Shown here piece after piece: positions 43,509 to 53,593 of a stretch of DNA of 58,357 nt (positions are counted from its first letter, which is position 1; the number at the start of each line of letters is the position of its first letter). The notes beneath the pieces are model-generated. The model had not been told where the DNA came from and made no database searches. It saw nothing but the letters and a program-made list of their open reading frames with translations. A program made the position numbers and the translations under genes. The stretch comes from Verrucomicrobiaceae bacterium (GTDB lineage: Bacteria > Verrucomicrobiota > Verrucomicrobiia > Verrucomicrobiales > V1-33), in assembly GCA_027483175.1 (NCBI GenBank), contig JAIXVE010000050.1, forward strand, positions 1 to 58,357. The letters run 5' to 3'.

Positions 43509-43509
43509 G
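43494..43509 (+). other. Hairpin across the stop codon of the last unit 2 gene
   Basis: CTCAAG pairs with CTTGAG around CTGA; the stop TGA lies in the right arm. This repeats the pattern of hairpins at gene ends in both units. Confidence 0.42.
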
Positions 43510-43533
43510 CCGATCGACCACCCACGAACCAAC

Positions 43534-43643
43534 CAAGGCGAACACTCAAGGTCGCATGCCTGCATTTAACAAACCAGCCAATGCCCCTGTGCTTGAACCA
43601 GCCCGGCAATAGCACCGAAGGACAATCCATGCGCTTTGTGTCT
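43534..43643 (+). repeat. Downstream repeat module D, copy 2
   Basis: This is a 110-bp copy of 41513-41620 with scattered substitutions and small indels. It lies 25 bp after the last gene of unit 2. The remaining ~130 bp to the delta-60 gene start with AGCAGCCT at 43681, where the duplicated delta-60 unit begins; no other signal was seen. Confidence 0.82.
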
Positions 43644-43774
43644 GGCGCGTTGCCCTGATCACCCTTCGAGAGCTTGCCCCAGCAGCCTATCCTCCTCTCA
43701 TTCCGCTCTTGCTGACAAGGCGCTGATATGCGAGGATTCCCACGCGCCCGGACCCCCTGGTGCCCTTTGAGAGG

Positions 43775-45466
43775 ATGAAAACACTCCGACTGCTCGCCAC
43801 ATTGACCGCAGCCTTGCTGTGCGGGACTGGCGTGCCGGCAACCGCTCAGACCGCCGGGAGTTTGGATCCGTCATTCGGTGATCAGTTCTGGCGGGTCAAC
43901 TCGCTTTACGGCAGCCCTTGGGTGACAGTCATCCTTCCCGCCAGAGACGGGAAAGTCTATCTTGGCGGGTACGGCATCATTCTCCAGGAAGGGGGATGGC
44001 CCGGGTTGGTGATCGCGCGCCTGACCAGCGATGGCACCTTGGATGGCACGTTCGCGTCCGGTGTGGCTTCATGGCTTTGGGACGATGATGACGCGGAAGT
44101 TCATGCGGCTGCCCTCCAGCCTGACGGAAAACTGATCATCGTGGGCGATGACCTCTTCGAATCAGCCCCCGACAGCACAATCCTGAGGCTAAATGCCGAT
44201 GGGACCCGGGACTCTGGTTTCACGGCCAGAACTCTCCCGATCCGGGACGGTGTCCACATGCTCGCAGTGCAAGAGGACGGCAAGATCCTCATCGGCGCGG
44301 CCATTGTCTCGAAGGTACCGCCATTTGATTTGCCCGGCACCACAACGGTGGGCATCCAGCGGTTGAATGCAGATGGCAGCCAGGACACAGGGTTCAAGTC
44401 TGTCTCGCTCGCGGAATCCCAGGGCTTCGAGACGACCACGTGCGTCGCCGTGCTGCCGGACGGCAAGCTGCTCATCGGCGGTAAGTCCTTTGTTTATGCC
44501 CCAGTGTTCGCCAATGGGCGCAGTTGTCTCCGACTGAACGCCGATGGCAGCCTTGACGCAAGCTTCGGACCGGTGATCGTCGACGTGGATCAGCGCCAAT
44601 CGCTGGGCGTTGTGTACCGTGGCACCGTCGAGTCCATGGTGAGGCAACCTGATGGCAAGGTGGTGATCGGCGGCTGGTTCACTCATGTGAATGGGTCGCC
44701 AAAGAACAGTATCGCCCGCCTGAACCCCGATGGCAGCCTCGACGAGAGTTTCGACGTCGGCCTGCGGCAGGGTTCACAGGTCACCAGCATGGCGCAGCAG
44801 AACGACGGCCGGATCCTTGTGGCCGGGTGGAATATCAACGTTCTTGGCACGCGATACGCCACCATCGCAAGGCTTGAAGCGGATGGCAGTCTCGACAGGA
44901 GCTTCAGTCCCGGCACCCCCAGCCAATTCGGCATTAGCACCATCGGGCTCGAAGCCGACGGCAACGTCCTCGTCGGCGGCGGTTTCAACCTGCTGAACGG
45001 TGTGTCCCGTCGAGGATATGCCCGCCTGCTCGGCAGTGACAGACCGACGCCGCGGGATCGCTATGCCACGGCCGCGCAGGCAGCCGGGCTTTCTGGAGAG
45101 GCGGCCGCTCCGGAATCGGTACCGCAGGGCGATGGGGTGGCGAATCTCCACAAGTATGCCTTCAACCTCGACATGCATCGGGCCGATGGCGGCACCATGT
45201 CTCAAGGCGGTGTCCGCGGTCTCCCGTCCCTGCTGCCACCGCGGGCAGATCGGACCTTCCGTTTCGAATTCCTGCGTCGTCGCAACAGTGGCCTGGTATA
45301 TATCCCCCAGCTGTCCACGAGGCCCGACATCGCGTCGTGGTGGACGACCCTCACCGGAATAGCCCCGAAAATCGATCCCATCGATGCAACATGGGAACGC
45401 CTGACCTACGAGGTGAAACGCAACGAACCCAATTTCTTCTTCCGGGTAGAGGTCAGGCTTCCCTGA
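43775..45466 (+). CDS. Secreted delta-60 repeat protein, intact copy A
   Basis: This 563-residue protein has a signal peptide ('[20 protein letters not shown]'); an in-frame GTG 15 bases upstream would add five residues. Residues ~28-400 contain seven delta-60 motifs such as 'GSLDPSFG', '[14 protein letters not shown]', '[14 protein letters not shown]' and '[14 protein letters not shown]', alternating with '[11 protein letters not shown]'-like strands that predict a beta-propeller. The last ~150 residues form a shared C-terminal domain ('[17 protein letters not shown]', '[17 protein letters not shown]'). It is exported, with no catalytic motif. A copy of equal length but with a stop codon lies at 50031. 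G and C are nearly balanced, unlike core genes. Confidence 0.88.
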   Translation: MKTLRLLATLTAALLCGTGVPATAQTAGSLDPSFGDQFWRVNSLYGSPWVTVILPARDGKVYLGGYGIILQEGGWPGLVIARLTSDGTLDGTFASGVASWLWDDDDAEVHAAALQPDGKLIIVGDDLFESAPDSTILRLNADGTRDSGFTARTLPIRDGVHMLAVQEDGKILIGAAIVSKVPPFDLPGTTTVGIQRLNADGSQDTGFKSVSLAESQGFETTTCVAVLPDGKLLIGGKSFVYAPVFANGRSCLRLNADGSLDASFGPVIVDVDQRQSLGVVYRGTVESMVRQPDGKVVIGGWFTHVNGSPKNSIARLNPDGSLDESFDVGLRQGSQVTSMAQQNDGRILVAGWNINVLGTRYATIARLEADGSLDRSFSPGTPSQFGISTIGLEADGNVLVGGGFNLLNGVSRRGYARLLGSDRPTPRDRYATAAQAAGLSGEAAAPESVPQGDGVANLHKYAFNLDMHRADGGTMSQGGVRGLPSLLPPRADRTFRFEFLRRRNSGLVYIPQLSTRPDIASWWTTLTGIAPKIDPIDATWERLTYEVKRNEPNFFFRVEVRLP

Positions 45467-45628
45467 AAGGGGAACAGGATGACCGATCTGAATCATATTT
45501 GCACACAGCCCCGGAACCCGCTATACTCACCACGATCAGAGTCATCGCGAATACGCGCGCGTCTAGCAACTCAACACGCCCTCCCTCGATCGTGTCGTCT
45601 AGCGTCACCCCAAACAAAGCCCACCGCA

Positions 45629-46201
45629 ATGAAACCTGCATCTCTACATCTGCTCATCGTCACACTCACCGCGAGCGCGCTCGGTGAATCACTCGAAACA
45701 AAATACCCGTTGAGCAAGTTTCTGGGCGATAACAAATCATTCAACGTCGCCGGAGACGCGACACTCGTCTTCGAGCAGGCTCAAGACACAACCAGATTGA
45801 AGCTGGACGGACAGGTCATCGAAACAATCAAATCCCCTCAATTCGTCGAAGGCTTCGTCAAAAGTGAAAATGGGAAATTCGCACTGGTCCTTATCGGGTC
45901 GGATCGGCCCATGAAAGGTGTCGACGCCGCGTGGGACTACCACTCGGTCCTGAAGATCGAGGTCACCGAAACAGGATCATTATCAGGCGTGACTCGATTC
46001 CTCGCCAAGTCTGACAATTTCATGAAGACACTCAATCGATGGATCGTCAAGATTGACAGTGTTCTCAACGATGGCCGCACGATCCGCGTCAAGTGGGGTG
46101 AGCAGAAGTCGATCGACGACCCCTCGAAAACGATGCGTTACTCATGGCAGATCCGGGATCTCGATACCGGCGCGCTTTATCGGGACGAATCCGGCCAGTA
46201 A
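45629..46201 (+). CDS. Hypothetical exported protein between delta-60 genes
   Basis: This is a 190-residue protein of unknown family. The start at 45629 gives a signal peptide ('KPASLHLLIVTLTASALG'); the frame is open 150 bases upstream but those codons look random. The mature part is beta-rich ('DATLVFEQAQDTTRLKLDGQ', 'GKFALVLIGSDRPMKGVD', 'VLKIEVTETGSLSGVTRF') with a basic helix before the C-terminus ('NDGRTIRVKWGEQKSID'). It lies 162 bp after copy A and 151 bp before the large delta-60 gene; neither gap shows a clear terminator. No function can be assigned. Confidence 0.7.
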   Translation: MKPASLHLLIVTLTASALGESLETKYPLSKFLGDNKSFNVAGDATLVFEQAQDTTRLKLDGQVIETIKSPQFVEGFVKSENGKFALVLIGSDRPMKGVDAAWDYHSVLKIEVTETGSLSGVTRFLAKSDNFMKTLNRWIVKIDSVLNDGRTIRVKWGEQKSIDDPSKTMRYSWQIRDLDTGALYRDESGQ

Positions 46202-46352
46202 CGGGCCGGCTCGCCGATCGCGGACGCACCGGCGAGCGGCAGGCTTCCCGTGGGCGCTTCGAAATCGAATTGCGATCCCCGCAGGAATCTGATAACATCC
46301 CTCCTCGTGCCGTTGCCGACCCCCGGCATCGCAGAAGCACCCCCCTCCCTTC

Positions 46353-49300
46353 ATGCCAACACTGCGCATTCTCTCACTGACTGCCGCACTGCTTTTCGGC
46401 CTCCTGTCGTTCAGTGCGGCAACAACAACAGGAACGGTCGATCACTCCTTCGCCGCCGGATCGCGAATAGACCAACCCGTTTCGGCCATCATGCCGACAA
46501 TCGATGGCAAGGTCTACATCAGCGGTTCATTCACAACCGTGCGCGGCGCTCAGCGTCGCGGTATCGCCAGACTGAACCGCGATGGCACCGTGGATTCCAG
46601 CTTCGATCCAGGCACCGGCGCCGACGCTCCCGTCGACTGCGTGGCACTGCAGCCAGATGGAAAAATCCTGCTCGGCGGATCCTTTACGAGATTCAATGGC
46701 ACCCATTGCTTTCGCATCGCCCGGTTGAATCCCGATGGCAGTCTGGATCGCGCCTTCAGCTCGCAGGCCCTCGCCGACAGGGCTGTCTCCGCCGTCACCG
46801 TTCAGCCGGATGGAAAGATCGTGATCACAGGTGCCTTTTCCAGCGTCAATCGTCAGCGGCGCTTCGCCATCGCCCGACTCAACCGCGATGGCAGCCTCGA
46901 TGAAGGCTTCGACGCTAGTAATGTATTCAGCTTCAATGGCCGGACCGTCAGTTTCGTCGCCATCCAGGCTGATGGAAAACTGGTGATCGGCGGCAACTTC
47001 TCCACGGTTCACAGCCCGCCCTGGGACAGCCTTGCAAGGTTGAACGCCGATGGCAGCCTTGACATATCCTTCCGTCCCGATCCTCGACCCTCGCATTATT
47101 TACGTTCCCTCGTTCTTCAACCCGATGCCAGATTGCTCGTCGGTGCCGAATTCACAGCCTCCAACGGCACGCGCGTCCAGCAATTGGAACGACTCAATCC
47201 TGATGGCAGTCGCGATGCCAGTTTCACCCCAGTGCCGGACTTCACTAACCCGGTCGTCCTCCAGCCAGATGGCAGAATCCTCGCGTGCCGGTGCTTCGCA
47301 GTCGATTTCACTTGCTGGTTTCAGGTCATGCGCTTCAACCCAAACGGCACAAGGGACTCCAGCTTCAATCAAGGCAGAGAACTCGAAATGAATGGCGTTG
47401 TCGCCTCTGCAACACCCTTACCGGATGGCGGAGGCGCTCTTCTCGGCGGAGCTTTCGGCATCGCAGGCAACGCCGGTCGAAGCAAACTCGTCAAATTGCA
47501 GCCAGACGGCACCGTGGACACAGAATTCCAACCCGGTTCCGAGATCGCTGGCTACGTCTGGGCTGTAGCAAACCAGCCGGACGGAAAATCGCTGATCGCT
47601 GGTTCCTTCACCAGCGTCGACGCCGTCCCGCGCCGCGGCATCGCTCGACTCGATTCAGACGGCACCCTCGATCGGAACTTCAATCCCGGATCCGGAGTCG
47701 AAGGCGTCGTCGACAACATGGCTGTTCAGGCTGACGGCAAGGTAGTCCTCGCCGGCCCCTTCACCGCCATCAACGAGACCCCGCGCCATGGAATCGCTCG
47801 CATGAACCCCAATGGCAGCCTCGATCTCGCATTCAATCCTCGACTCGGTCAATTCAGCAGCGTAAGGGCCATCGAAATCCAGCCTGATGGAAAACTGCTG
47901 ATCGTCGGCGAATTCAATGAAGTGAACGGGCGCCCGCGTGGAGGAATTGCCCGGCTAAATCGCGACGGAACTCTTGATGAAACCTTCAATCCCGGACCAG
48001 AGCTAGGAAGACTAGTCCGCGCCGTGACTATCCAGACTGACGGCAGAATCCTCATCGCCGGATGGATCGGAATGATCCGAGGACTCGAAGTCAGAGGCAT
48101 CGCACGATTGAATCCTGATGGCAGCCTTGATACCAGCTTCAATCCAGGCATCGGAACAGAGGATGGCCCCATCAATGCTATCGCTGTACAGTCCGATGGA
48201 AAGGTGATCATCGCAGGGGCCTTCAGTCGCGTGAATGGCGTCACCGTCGGCTGCCTCGCACGTCTCAACAGCGATGGCAGCCTCGACGCCACCTACATAC
48301 CGAATATGACTGCCGAGGAAGACTTGTGGTCGGTATTGCTGCAGGCCGATGGCAAGGTACTCGCTTGCGGAGCCATAACGGGTGCAAACGGCATTCCCGG
48401 TGACGGCATCGTGCGATTGGACAGAGATGGCAGCGTGGATCCCTCGTTCGAATTCCTGACTTCTCGTTATCCCGCAAGATACGATACATCGATGGTGATG
48501 CAGGCCGACGGCAAGGTGATCGTGGCGACACTGACTCCGACCAATGGCGTCGCACGCCTTCTCAACAGCCCTTTCCTGTCGCAGCTTGTAGCCGTCAGCC
48601 CTAGCAAAGTCGAGTGGCTGCGTGGCGGCAGCGCGCCCGAGGTCACATGGGTTGAATTTGAGTTCTCGGTGGATGGCCTTGTGTGGGTCCCCCTGGGCGT
48701 GGGCAATCGCATCAACGGCGGATGGGAGCGGGCAGGCTTGAGTCTTCCCCCGGAAGGCAGGTTGCGGGCCCGCGGCCGATTGTCCGGCGGCAAAAACTCC
48801 AGTCTCGTGGAACAAGTGGCTTCCTATCGTCTCGGCAATCCCGAAATCACGGTGAGCGGCAACGGGCTGAACATCGCCAACGCAGATGCCACACCCAGCG
48901 CGGCCGATCACACGGACTTCGGCAGCGTCGCAGCAGGCGGAGCACCCGTGACGCGCACCTTCACCATCGCCAACACCGGTCCGGTATCCCTCGCCCTCAC
49001 CGGTTCGCCACCCGTGACCATCAGCGGCAGCACAGCCTTCGGCGTGACCAGACAGCCGGGCACAGCCACCGTGGCACCCGACGGCAGCACGGTGACATTC
49101 GACGTGAGCTTTTCCGCCCCTTCCACCGGCACGCAGTCGGCGACCGTGACCATCGCCAGCGATGACACCGACGAAAACCCATTCACCTTCACCGTATCAG
49201 GCACAGGACCGAGTCCCGCCGATGCCTTCGTTCACACCATGACCAACGCCGGTCTCGCAGGCCCCACCGCGACACCGGACGCCACCCCTCACGGCGACGG

Positions 49301-49643
49301 GGTGAACAACCTGCTCAAGTATGCCTTCAACATGAATCTCGCGGACAAGGACAGTCGGACCATGCCGCCGGGCGGCACCGCCGGACTCCCGGCCATCACC
49401 ACTCAGCCGAACACCCCAGCCGGCATCCTGCGCTTCGAATTCGTCCGGCGGATCGGCAGCGGCCTCATCTACACACCTCAAAAAAACCCCAACCCCGGCA
49501 ATCCCGCATCATGGGTGCCCCTGACAGACACTCCATCCGTCAACGCCATCGACGCGGCATGGGAACGGGTCATCTACGAAGAACCGTATGATCCCACCGC
49601 GGCACCGCGCCTCTTCGGCCGCGTGCACGTCACCCTTCCGTGA
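46353..49643 (+). CDS. Large secreted delta-60 repeat protein with HYDIN-like domain
   Basis: This 1096-residue protein has a signal peptide ('LRILSLTAALLFGLLSFSAA'). Residues ~28-720 carry fourteen delta-60 motifs ('IARLNRDGTVDSSF', '[14 protein letters not shown]', '[14 protein letters not shown]') spaced by about 50 residues, consistent with two propellers. Residues ~830-950 form an ASH/HYDIN ('choice-of-anchor D') immunoglobulin-like domain: 'TDFGSVAAGGAPVTRTFTIA', then 'VTIASDDTDENPFTFTVSG'. The C-terminal ~130 residues match the C-terminal domain of the other delta-60 proteins here ('GDGVNNLLKYAFNMNLADK'). It is probably surface-associated or secreted, with an adhesion or binding role inferred only. 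Confidence 0.9.
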   Translation: MPTLRILSLTAALLFGLLSFSAATTTGTVDHSFAAGSRIDQPVSAIMPTIDGKVYISGSFTTVRGAQRRGIARLNRDGTVDSSFDPGTGADAPVDCVALQPDGKILLGGSFTRFNGTHCFRIARLNPDGSLDRAFSSQALADRAVSAVTVQPDGKIVITGAFSSVNRQRRFAIARLNRDGSLDEGFDASNVFSFNGRTVSFVAIQADGKLVIGGNFSTVHSPPWDSLARLNADGSLDISFRPDPRPSHYLRSLVLQPDARLLVGAEFTASNGTRVQQLERLNPDGSRDASFTPVPDFTNPVVLQPDGRILACRCFAVDFTCWFQVMRFNPNGTRDSSFNQGRELEMNGVVASATPLPDGGGALLGGAFGIAGNAGRSKLVKLQPDGTVDTEFQPGSEIAGYVWAVANQPDGKSLIAGSFTSVDAVPRRGIARLDSDGTLDRNFNPGSGVEGVVDNMAVQADGKVVLAGPFTAINETPRHGIARMNPNGSLDLAFNPRLGQFSSVRAIEIQPDGKLLIVGEFNEVNGRPRGGIARLNRDGTLDETFNPGPELGRLVRAVTIQTDGRILIAGWIGMIRGLEVRGIARLNPDGSLDTSFNPGIGTEDGPINAIAVQSDGKVIIAGAFSRVNGVTVGCLARLNSDGSLDATYIPNMTAEEDLWSVLLQADGKVLACGAITGANGIPGDGIVRLDRDGSVDPSFEFLTSRYPARYDTSMVMQADGKVIVATLTPTNGVARLLNSPFLSQLVAVSPSKVEWLRGGSAPEVTWVEFEFSVDGLVWVPLGVGNRINGGWERAGLSLPPEGRLRARGRLSGGKNSSLVEQVASYRLGNPEITVSGNGLNIANADATPSAADHTDFGSVAAGGAPVTRTFTIANTGPVSLALTGSPPVTISGSTAFGVTRQPGTATVAPDGSTVTFDVSFSAPSTGTQSATVTIASDDTDENPFTFTVSGTGPSPADAFVHTMTNAGLAGPTATPDATPHGDGVNNLLKYAFNMNLADKDSRTMPPGGTAGLPAITTQPNTPAGILRFEFVRRIGSGLIYTPQKNPNPGNPASWVPLTDTPSVNAIDAAWERVIYEEPYDPTAAPRLFGRVHVTLP

Positions 49644-49660
49644 GGATTCAGAGCAACCCC

Positions 49661-49955
49661 AGAGGCCTAGCAACCCCAGAGGCCTGACCACATACTTCCG
49701 CTCCTCCGCCCCCCCTCCCGCAGAGGCCGGTCCAGAATAGGCCCCCAGCAGCCTGACCTCCTGTCGCCCCCCCTCCCGCAGAGAGGCCTGTCCACTTATT
49801 CGATCCCTCTCTCCAACATTCGCTCAAGAGGCCTGTCCAACTACCACCTCTCCTCAAGCCCCCACAGCATGTCGCCCCCCCTCGCGCTCCCCTCCCGCAG
49901 AGAGGCCTGACCACATGCTTCCGCTCCTCCGCCCCCCAGCAGCCTGTCCCCTTGG
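49661..49955 (+). repeat. Cluster of AGAGGCCTG motifs upstream of the broken delta-60 copy
   Basis: Six copies of AGAGGCC (49661, 49678, 49722, 49782, 49827, 49901) and weaker AGCAGCCTG variants occur in under 300 bp, all in one orientation. A 37-bp block at 49678-49714 recurs at 49901-49937 with one mismatch. The motif shares AGAGGCCTGTC with the dispersed hairpin repeat but lacks the CTTCTT arm. No gene was found in this gap. Confidence 0.7.
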
Positions 49956-50030
49956 GACTCCTCTCTTGCTGACAAGACGCAGATATGCGAGGACACCCCT
50001 GCCCCGGCCCCCCGGGTGCCCTTTGAGAGG

Positions 50031-51722
50031 ATGAAAACACTCCGACTGCTCGCCACATTGACCGCAGCCTTGCTGTGCGGTACTGGCGTGCCGGCAACCG
50101 CTCAGACCGCCGGAAGTTTGGATCCGTCATTCGGTCATCAGTTCTGGCGGGGCAGCTCGCCTTATGGCAACCCTTGGGTGAGTTTCGTCCTTCCCGCCCG
50201 AGACGGGAAAGTCTATCTTGGCGGGTACGGCCTCGATCATCTGGAAGGGCCGTGGCCAAGACCCGTCATCGCGCGCCTGACCAGCGACGGCACCTTGGAT
50301 GGCTCGTTCGCGTCCGGTGTCGCTTCATGGCTTTGGGACGATGAGGACGCGGAAGTTCATGCGGCTGCCCTCCAGCCTGACGGAAAACTGATCATCGTGG
50401 GCGATGACCTCTTCGAATCAGCCCCCTCCGGCACAATACTGAGGCTGAATGCCGACGGGACCCTAGACACTGGTTTCACGGCCAGAACTCTCCCCGTCTG
50501 GGACGATGTCCGCATGCTCGCCGTACAGGAGGACGGCAAGATCCTCGTCGGCGGGGAAATTGTCTCGATGGTGCCGCCGTTGGGTTTGCCTGGCACCGCA
50601 ACGGTGGGCATCCAGCGGTTGAATGCAGATGGCAGCCAGGACACAGGGTTCAAGTCTGTTTCGCCCGCGGAATCCCAGGGCTTCGAGACGACCACGTGCG
50701 TCATCGGGCTGCCAGACGGCAAGCTGCTCATCGGCGGTGAGTCCGTTGGTTATGCCCCAGTGTTCGCCAATGGCCGGCGATGTCTCCGACTGAACGCCGA
50801 TGGCAGCCTTGATAAGAGTTTCGGTCCGGTGGTCGTCGACTTGGATCTGCGCCAACCGCAGGGCACCATGCGCCGAGGATCCGTCTTGGCCATGGTGAGG
50901 CAACCTGATGGCAAGGTCGTGATCGGCGGCTGATTCACTCATGTGAATGGGTCGCCAAAGAACAGCATCGCCCGCCTGAACGCCGATGGCAGCCTCGACC
51001 AGAGTTTCGACGGCGGCCTCCGGGAGACTTCTTATGTCACCAGCATGGCGCAGCAAAGCGACGGCAGGATCCTGGTGGCCGGATGGAGTATCAAAACTCT
51101 TGGCACGGCAGTCGCCAGCATCGCAAGGCTTGAAGCGGATGGCAGTCCCGACAGCACCTTCAGTCTCGGAACAACCGGCGGGTACGGCATCAGCACCATG
51201 GGGCTCGAAGCCGACGGGAACGTCCTCGTCGGCGGCAGTTTCTACCTGCTGAACGGGGTGTCCCGCCAAGGATATGCCCGCCTGCTCGGCAGTGACAGAC
51301 CGACGGCCCGGGATCGCTATGCCACGGCCGCGCAGGCAGCCGGGCTTTCCGGAGAGGCGGCCGCTCCAGAATCGGCACCGCAGGGCGATGGGGTGGCGAA
51401 TCTCCACAAGTATGCCTTCAACCTCGACATTCACCGTGCCGATGGCGGCACCATGTCTCAAGGCGGTGCGCGCGGTCTCCCGTCCGTGCTGCCACCGCGG
51501 GCAGATGGGACCTTCCGTTTCGAATTCCTGCGTCGTCGCAACAGTGGCCTGGTCTACATGCCCCAACAGTCCACGAGGCCCGACATCGCGTCGTGGTGGT
51601 CGACCCTCACCGGAATAGCCCCGAAAATCGATCCCATCGATGCAACATGGGAACGCCTGACCTACGAGGTGAAAAGCTTCCAGGCCGCCACCTTCTTCCG
51701 GGTAGAGGTCAGGCTGCCCTGA
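50031..51722 (+). pseudogene. Delta-60 repeat protein copy B, interrupted by a premature stop
   Basis: This has 564 codons including the stop, exactly the length of copy A at 43775, with high identity throughout including the signal peptide and C-terminal domain. Codon 301 is TGA (50931-50933) where copy A has TGG (44675-44677, Trp in '[12 protein letters not shown]'). Both sides stay in the same frame, and a GTG at 50943 could restart translation of the last 259 residues. Homology with copy A begins upstream at AGCAGCCT (49938 here, 43681 there), so a promoter segment was copied too. It is best read as a decaying duplicate; an error in one base would make it intact. Confidence 0.85.
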
Positions 51723-51749
51723 GAGTCGCACACGCTGACAGAACTGAAT

Positions 51750-51775
51750 GGCGCTGAGGTCACTCACTCAGCGCC
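51750..51775 (+). terminator. Hairpin after delta-60 copy B
   Basis: A perfect 9-bp stem (GGCGCTGAG with CTCAGCGCC) closes on an 8-base loop, 28 bp past the stop. There is no T-tract (CTGCGCC follows). It is absent after copy A. The rest of the 219-bp gap before pgi shows nothing else. Confidence 0.55.
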
Positions 51776-51941
51776 CTGCGCCACCCTACCAAGCACCCTG
51801 TCCTTTTGCACCCCGATCTAAGGCACTCCACCCCAACCGGCGTCATCTCGCATACCGCCGAGCAACCCCGTTCGTCCCGAAACACGACCCGATAAGCGCC
51901 CCGTTCCGATTGTTGTCACCCCCACCCTCACCAACCCACCC

Positions 51942-53525
51942 TCACTCCCTCCAGTACACGTCCCCCGCCGGACTAGCTCCCGCCGTCCGCTTCACCCCCG
52001 GCAGATTGGCCGCAAGGTGATTGAGCGCATGATGCACGTCCTCCGCCTCAAGCCCCGCCGCCGCACCAATCGCCTCCGCCGTCTGCGCCACCGCCGTCAG
52101 CCCAGCCTTCACCGCCGCCAGCTTCGCCAGAAAATCCGCCGCCGCCTTCTTCCCGGCCTCAACCCCCGGCTGGTGATACGCATTGATCCCCACCAGCGTC
52201 GCATAGAAACCCACCGCCCGCTCGAACGCCGCAATCAGCATCCCTAGCGAAAACGCATCCACCCGCGCAATGCTGATCGTCATGTTCTCCCGACCGCTCT
52301 CATGCAGCGCCTGCCGCGTCCCCCGCAGAAACCCCTGCAGGTAATCCGCAGGCGTCACCCCCGGCTCCACCTCCATCGGCACCCCGCCGCCCTCCCGCAC
52401 CTCGATGAACGTCGCAAAGAAGTTATTCACCCCGTCCCTCAGCTGCTGCACATACGCATGCTGATCCGTCGACCCTTTGTTCCCGTACACCGCAATCCCC
52501 TGATGCACCGTCTTGCCCTCAAGATCGTGCTCCTTCCCTAGCGACTCCATCACCAGTTGCTGCAGGTACTTGCTCATCAGCACCAGCCGGTCCTTGTAAG
52601 GCAGCACCACCATGTCCTTCGCGCCCCGCCCGCCCGTCGCATGATGCCACATCAATGCCAGCCGCATCGACAGATTCTCCCCGGCCGGCAAGGTCCGCGT
52701 CTTCTCATCCATCGCCGCAGCTCCCGCCAGCAGCGCATCCACATCCACCCCCTGCAGCGCCGCAGGCACCAGGCCCACCGTACTCATCACCGACGTCCGC
52801 CCACCAACCCAGTCCGTCATCGGAAAAATCCGCAGCCACCCATGCTCTAGCGCATACGCTTCCAGCTTGCTCTTGATCCCGCCAGCCGCCGTCCCCGTCA
52901 CCGCCACCGCGTGCTTCGCAAAGTCCAGCCCGTGCCGCTCATAAAACGCCTTCGCCGCCAGCATCCCGTTGCGCGTCTCCGGCGTCCCCCCGCTCTTCGA
53001 AATCACCACTGTCAGGGTCTCCGCAATCGCCCCGCCAATCCCACCCAGCACCCGCTCAATCCCATCCGGATCCGTGTTGTCAAAGAAACTCGTCTGCATC
53101 GCCGCCTGCCACCCATCCACCAGACAATCCGCCACCAGCTGCGGCCCCAGCGCCGACCCGCCAATCCCGATCACCAGCAACCGCTTGAACTTCCCGCCCC
53201 CCGTCGGTGCCACCTCTCCACCATGCACCGCCGCCGCAAACTCCTTCGCACTCGCAATGTCCCTCACAATTTCCTCCCGGATCCCCGCATCCGGTGCCAG
53301 CGACGGTGTCCGCAGCCAGTAATGCCCCACCATCCGACCCTCATCAGGATTCGCCACCGCTCCAGCCTCCAACTCCGCCATCGCCAGCATCGCACGCTCC
53401 GCCGCCGCCCCCATCGACTCAAAATACCCATCCGGATAACTCATCCGGCTGACATCAAGACTGATGCCGAGGTCTTCATAACGAATGATCGAGGCGCAGT
53501 AGCGGTTCCAGAGTGCAGCGGACAT
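51942..53525 (-). CDS. pgi: Glucose-6-phosphate isomerase
   Basis: This 527-residue glycolytic enzyme interconverts glucose-6-P and fructose-6-P. The start at 53525 ('[20 protein letters not shown]') is chosen over a frame open to 53729, whose extra 68 residues are low-complexity. Two SIS domains carry the sugar-phosphate motifs '[18 protein letters not shown]' and '[18 protein letters not shown]'. Active-site segments '[19 protein letters not shown]' and '[19 protein letters not shown]' are intact. It follows mutM by 68 bp on the same strand. It is a core housekeeping gene and marks the return to the strongly skewed composition after the island. Confidence 0.96.
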   Translation of the reverse strand: MSAALWNRYCASIIRYEDLGISLDVSRMSYPDGYFESMGAAAERAMLAMAELEAGAVANPDEGRMVGHYWLRTPSLAPDAGIREEIVRDIASAKEFAAAVHGGEVAPTGGGKFKRLLVIGIGGSALGPQLVADCLVDGWQAAMQTSFFDNTDPDGIERVLGGIGGAIAETLTVVISKSGGTPETRNGMLAAKAFYERHGLDFAKHAVAVTGTAAGGIKSKLEAYALEHGWLRIFPMTDWVGGRTSVMSTVGLVPAALQGVDVDALLAGAAAMDEKTRTLPAGENLSMRLALMWHHATGGRGAKDMVVLPYKDRLVLMSKYLQQLVMESLGKEHDLEGKTVHQGIAVYGNKGSTDQHAYVQQLRDGVNNFFATFIEVREGGGVPMEVEPGVTPADYLQGFLRGTRQALHESGRENMTISIARVDAFSLGMLIAAFERAVGFYATLVGINAYHQPGVEAGKKAAADFLAKLAAVKAGLTAVAQTAEAIGAAAGLEAEDVHHALNHLAANLPGVKRTAGASPAGDVYWRE

Positions 53526-53593
53526 ATTGCGGAGGTAGCGGGTCAGTGGCCTCCGCCGCAAGAGGCAAGTTGCGTGCCACCCCACCTTCACCC

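Noticed and set aside
49661..49955. The AGAGGCCTG cluster as a CRISPR array
   Set aside because: The motif is short, spacing is irregular, spacer sequences are partly repeated, and no cas genes are present.
50931..50933. TGA in delta-60 copy B read as selenocysteine
   Set aside because: Copy A has Trp at this position, delta-60 proteins are not selenoproteins, and no SECIS-like hairpin follows the TGA.
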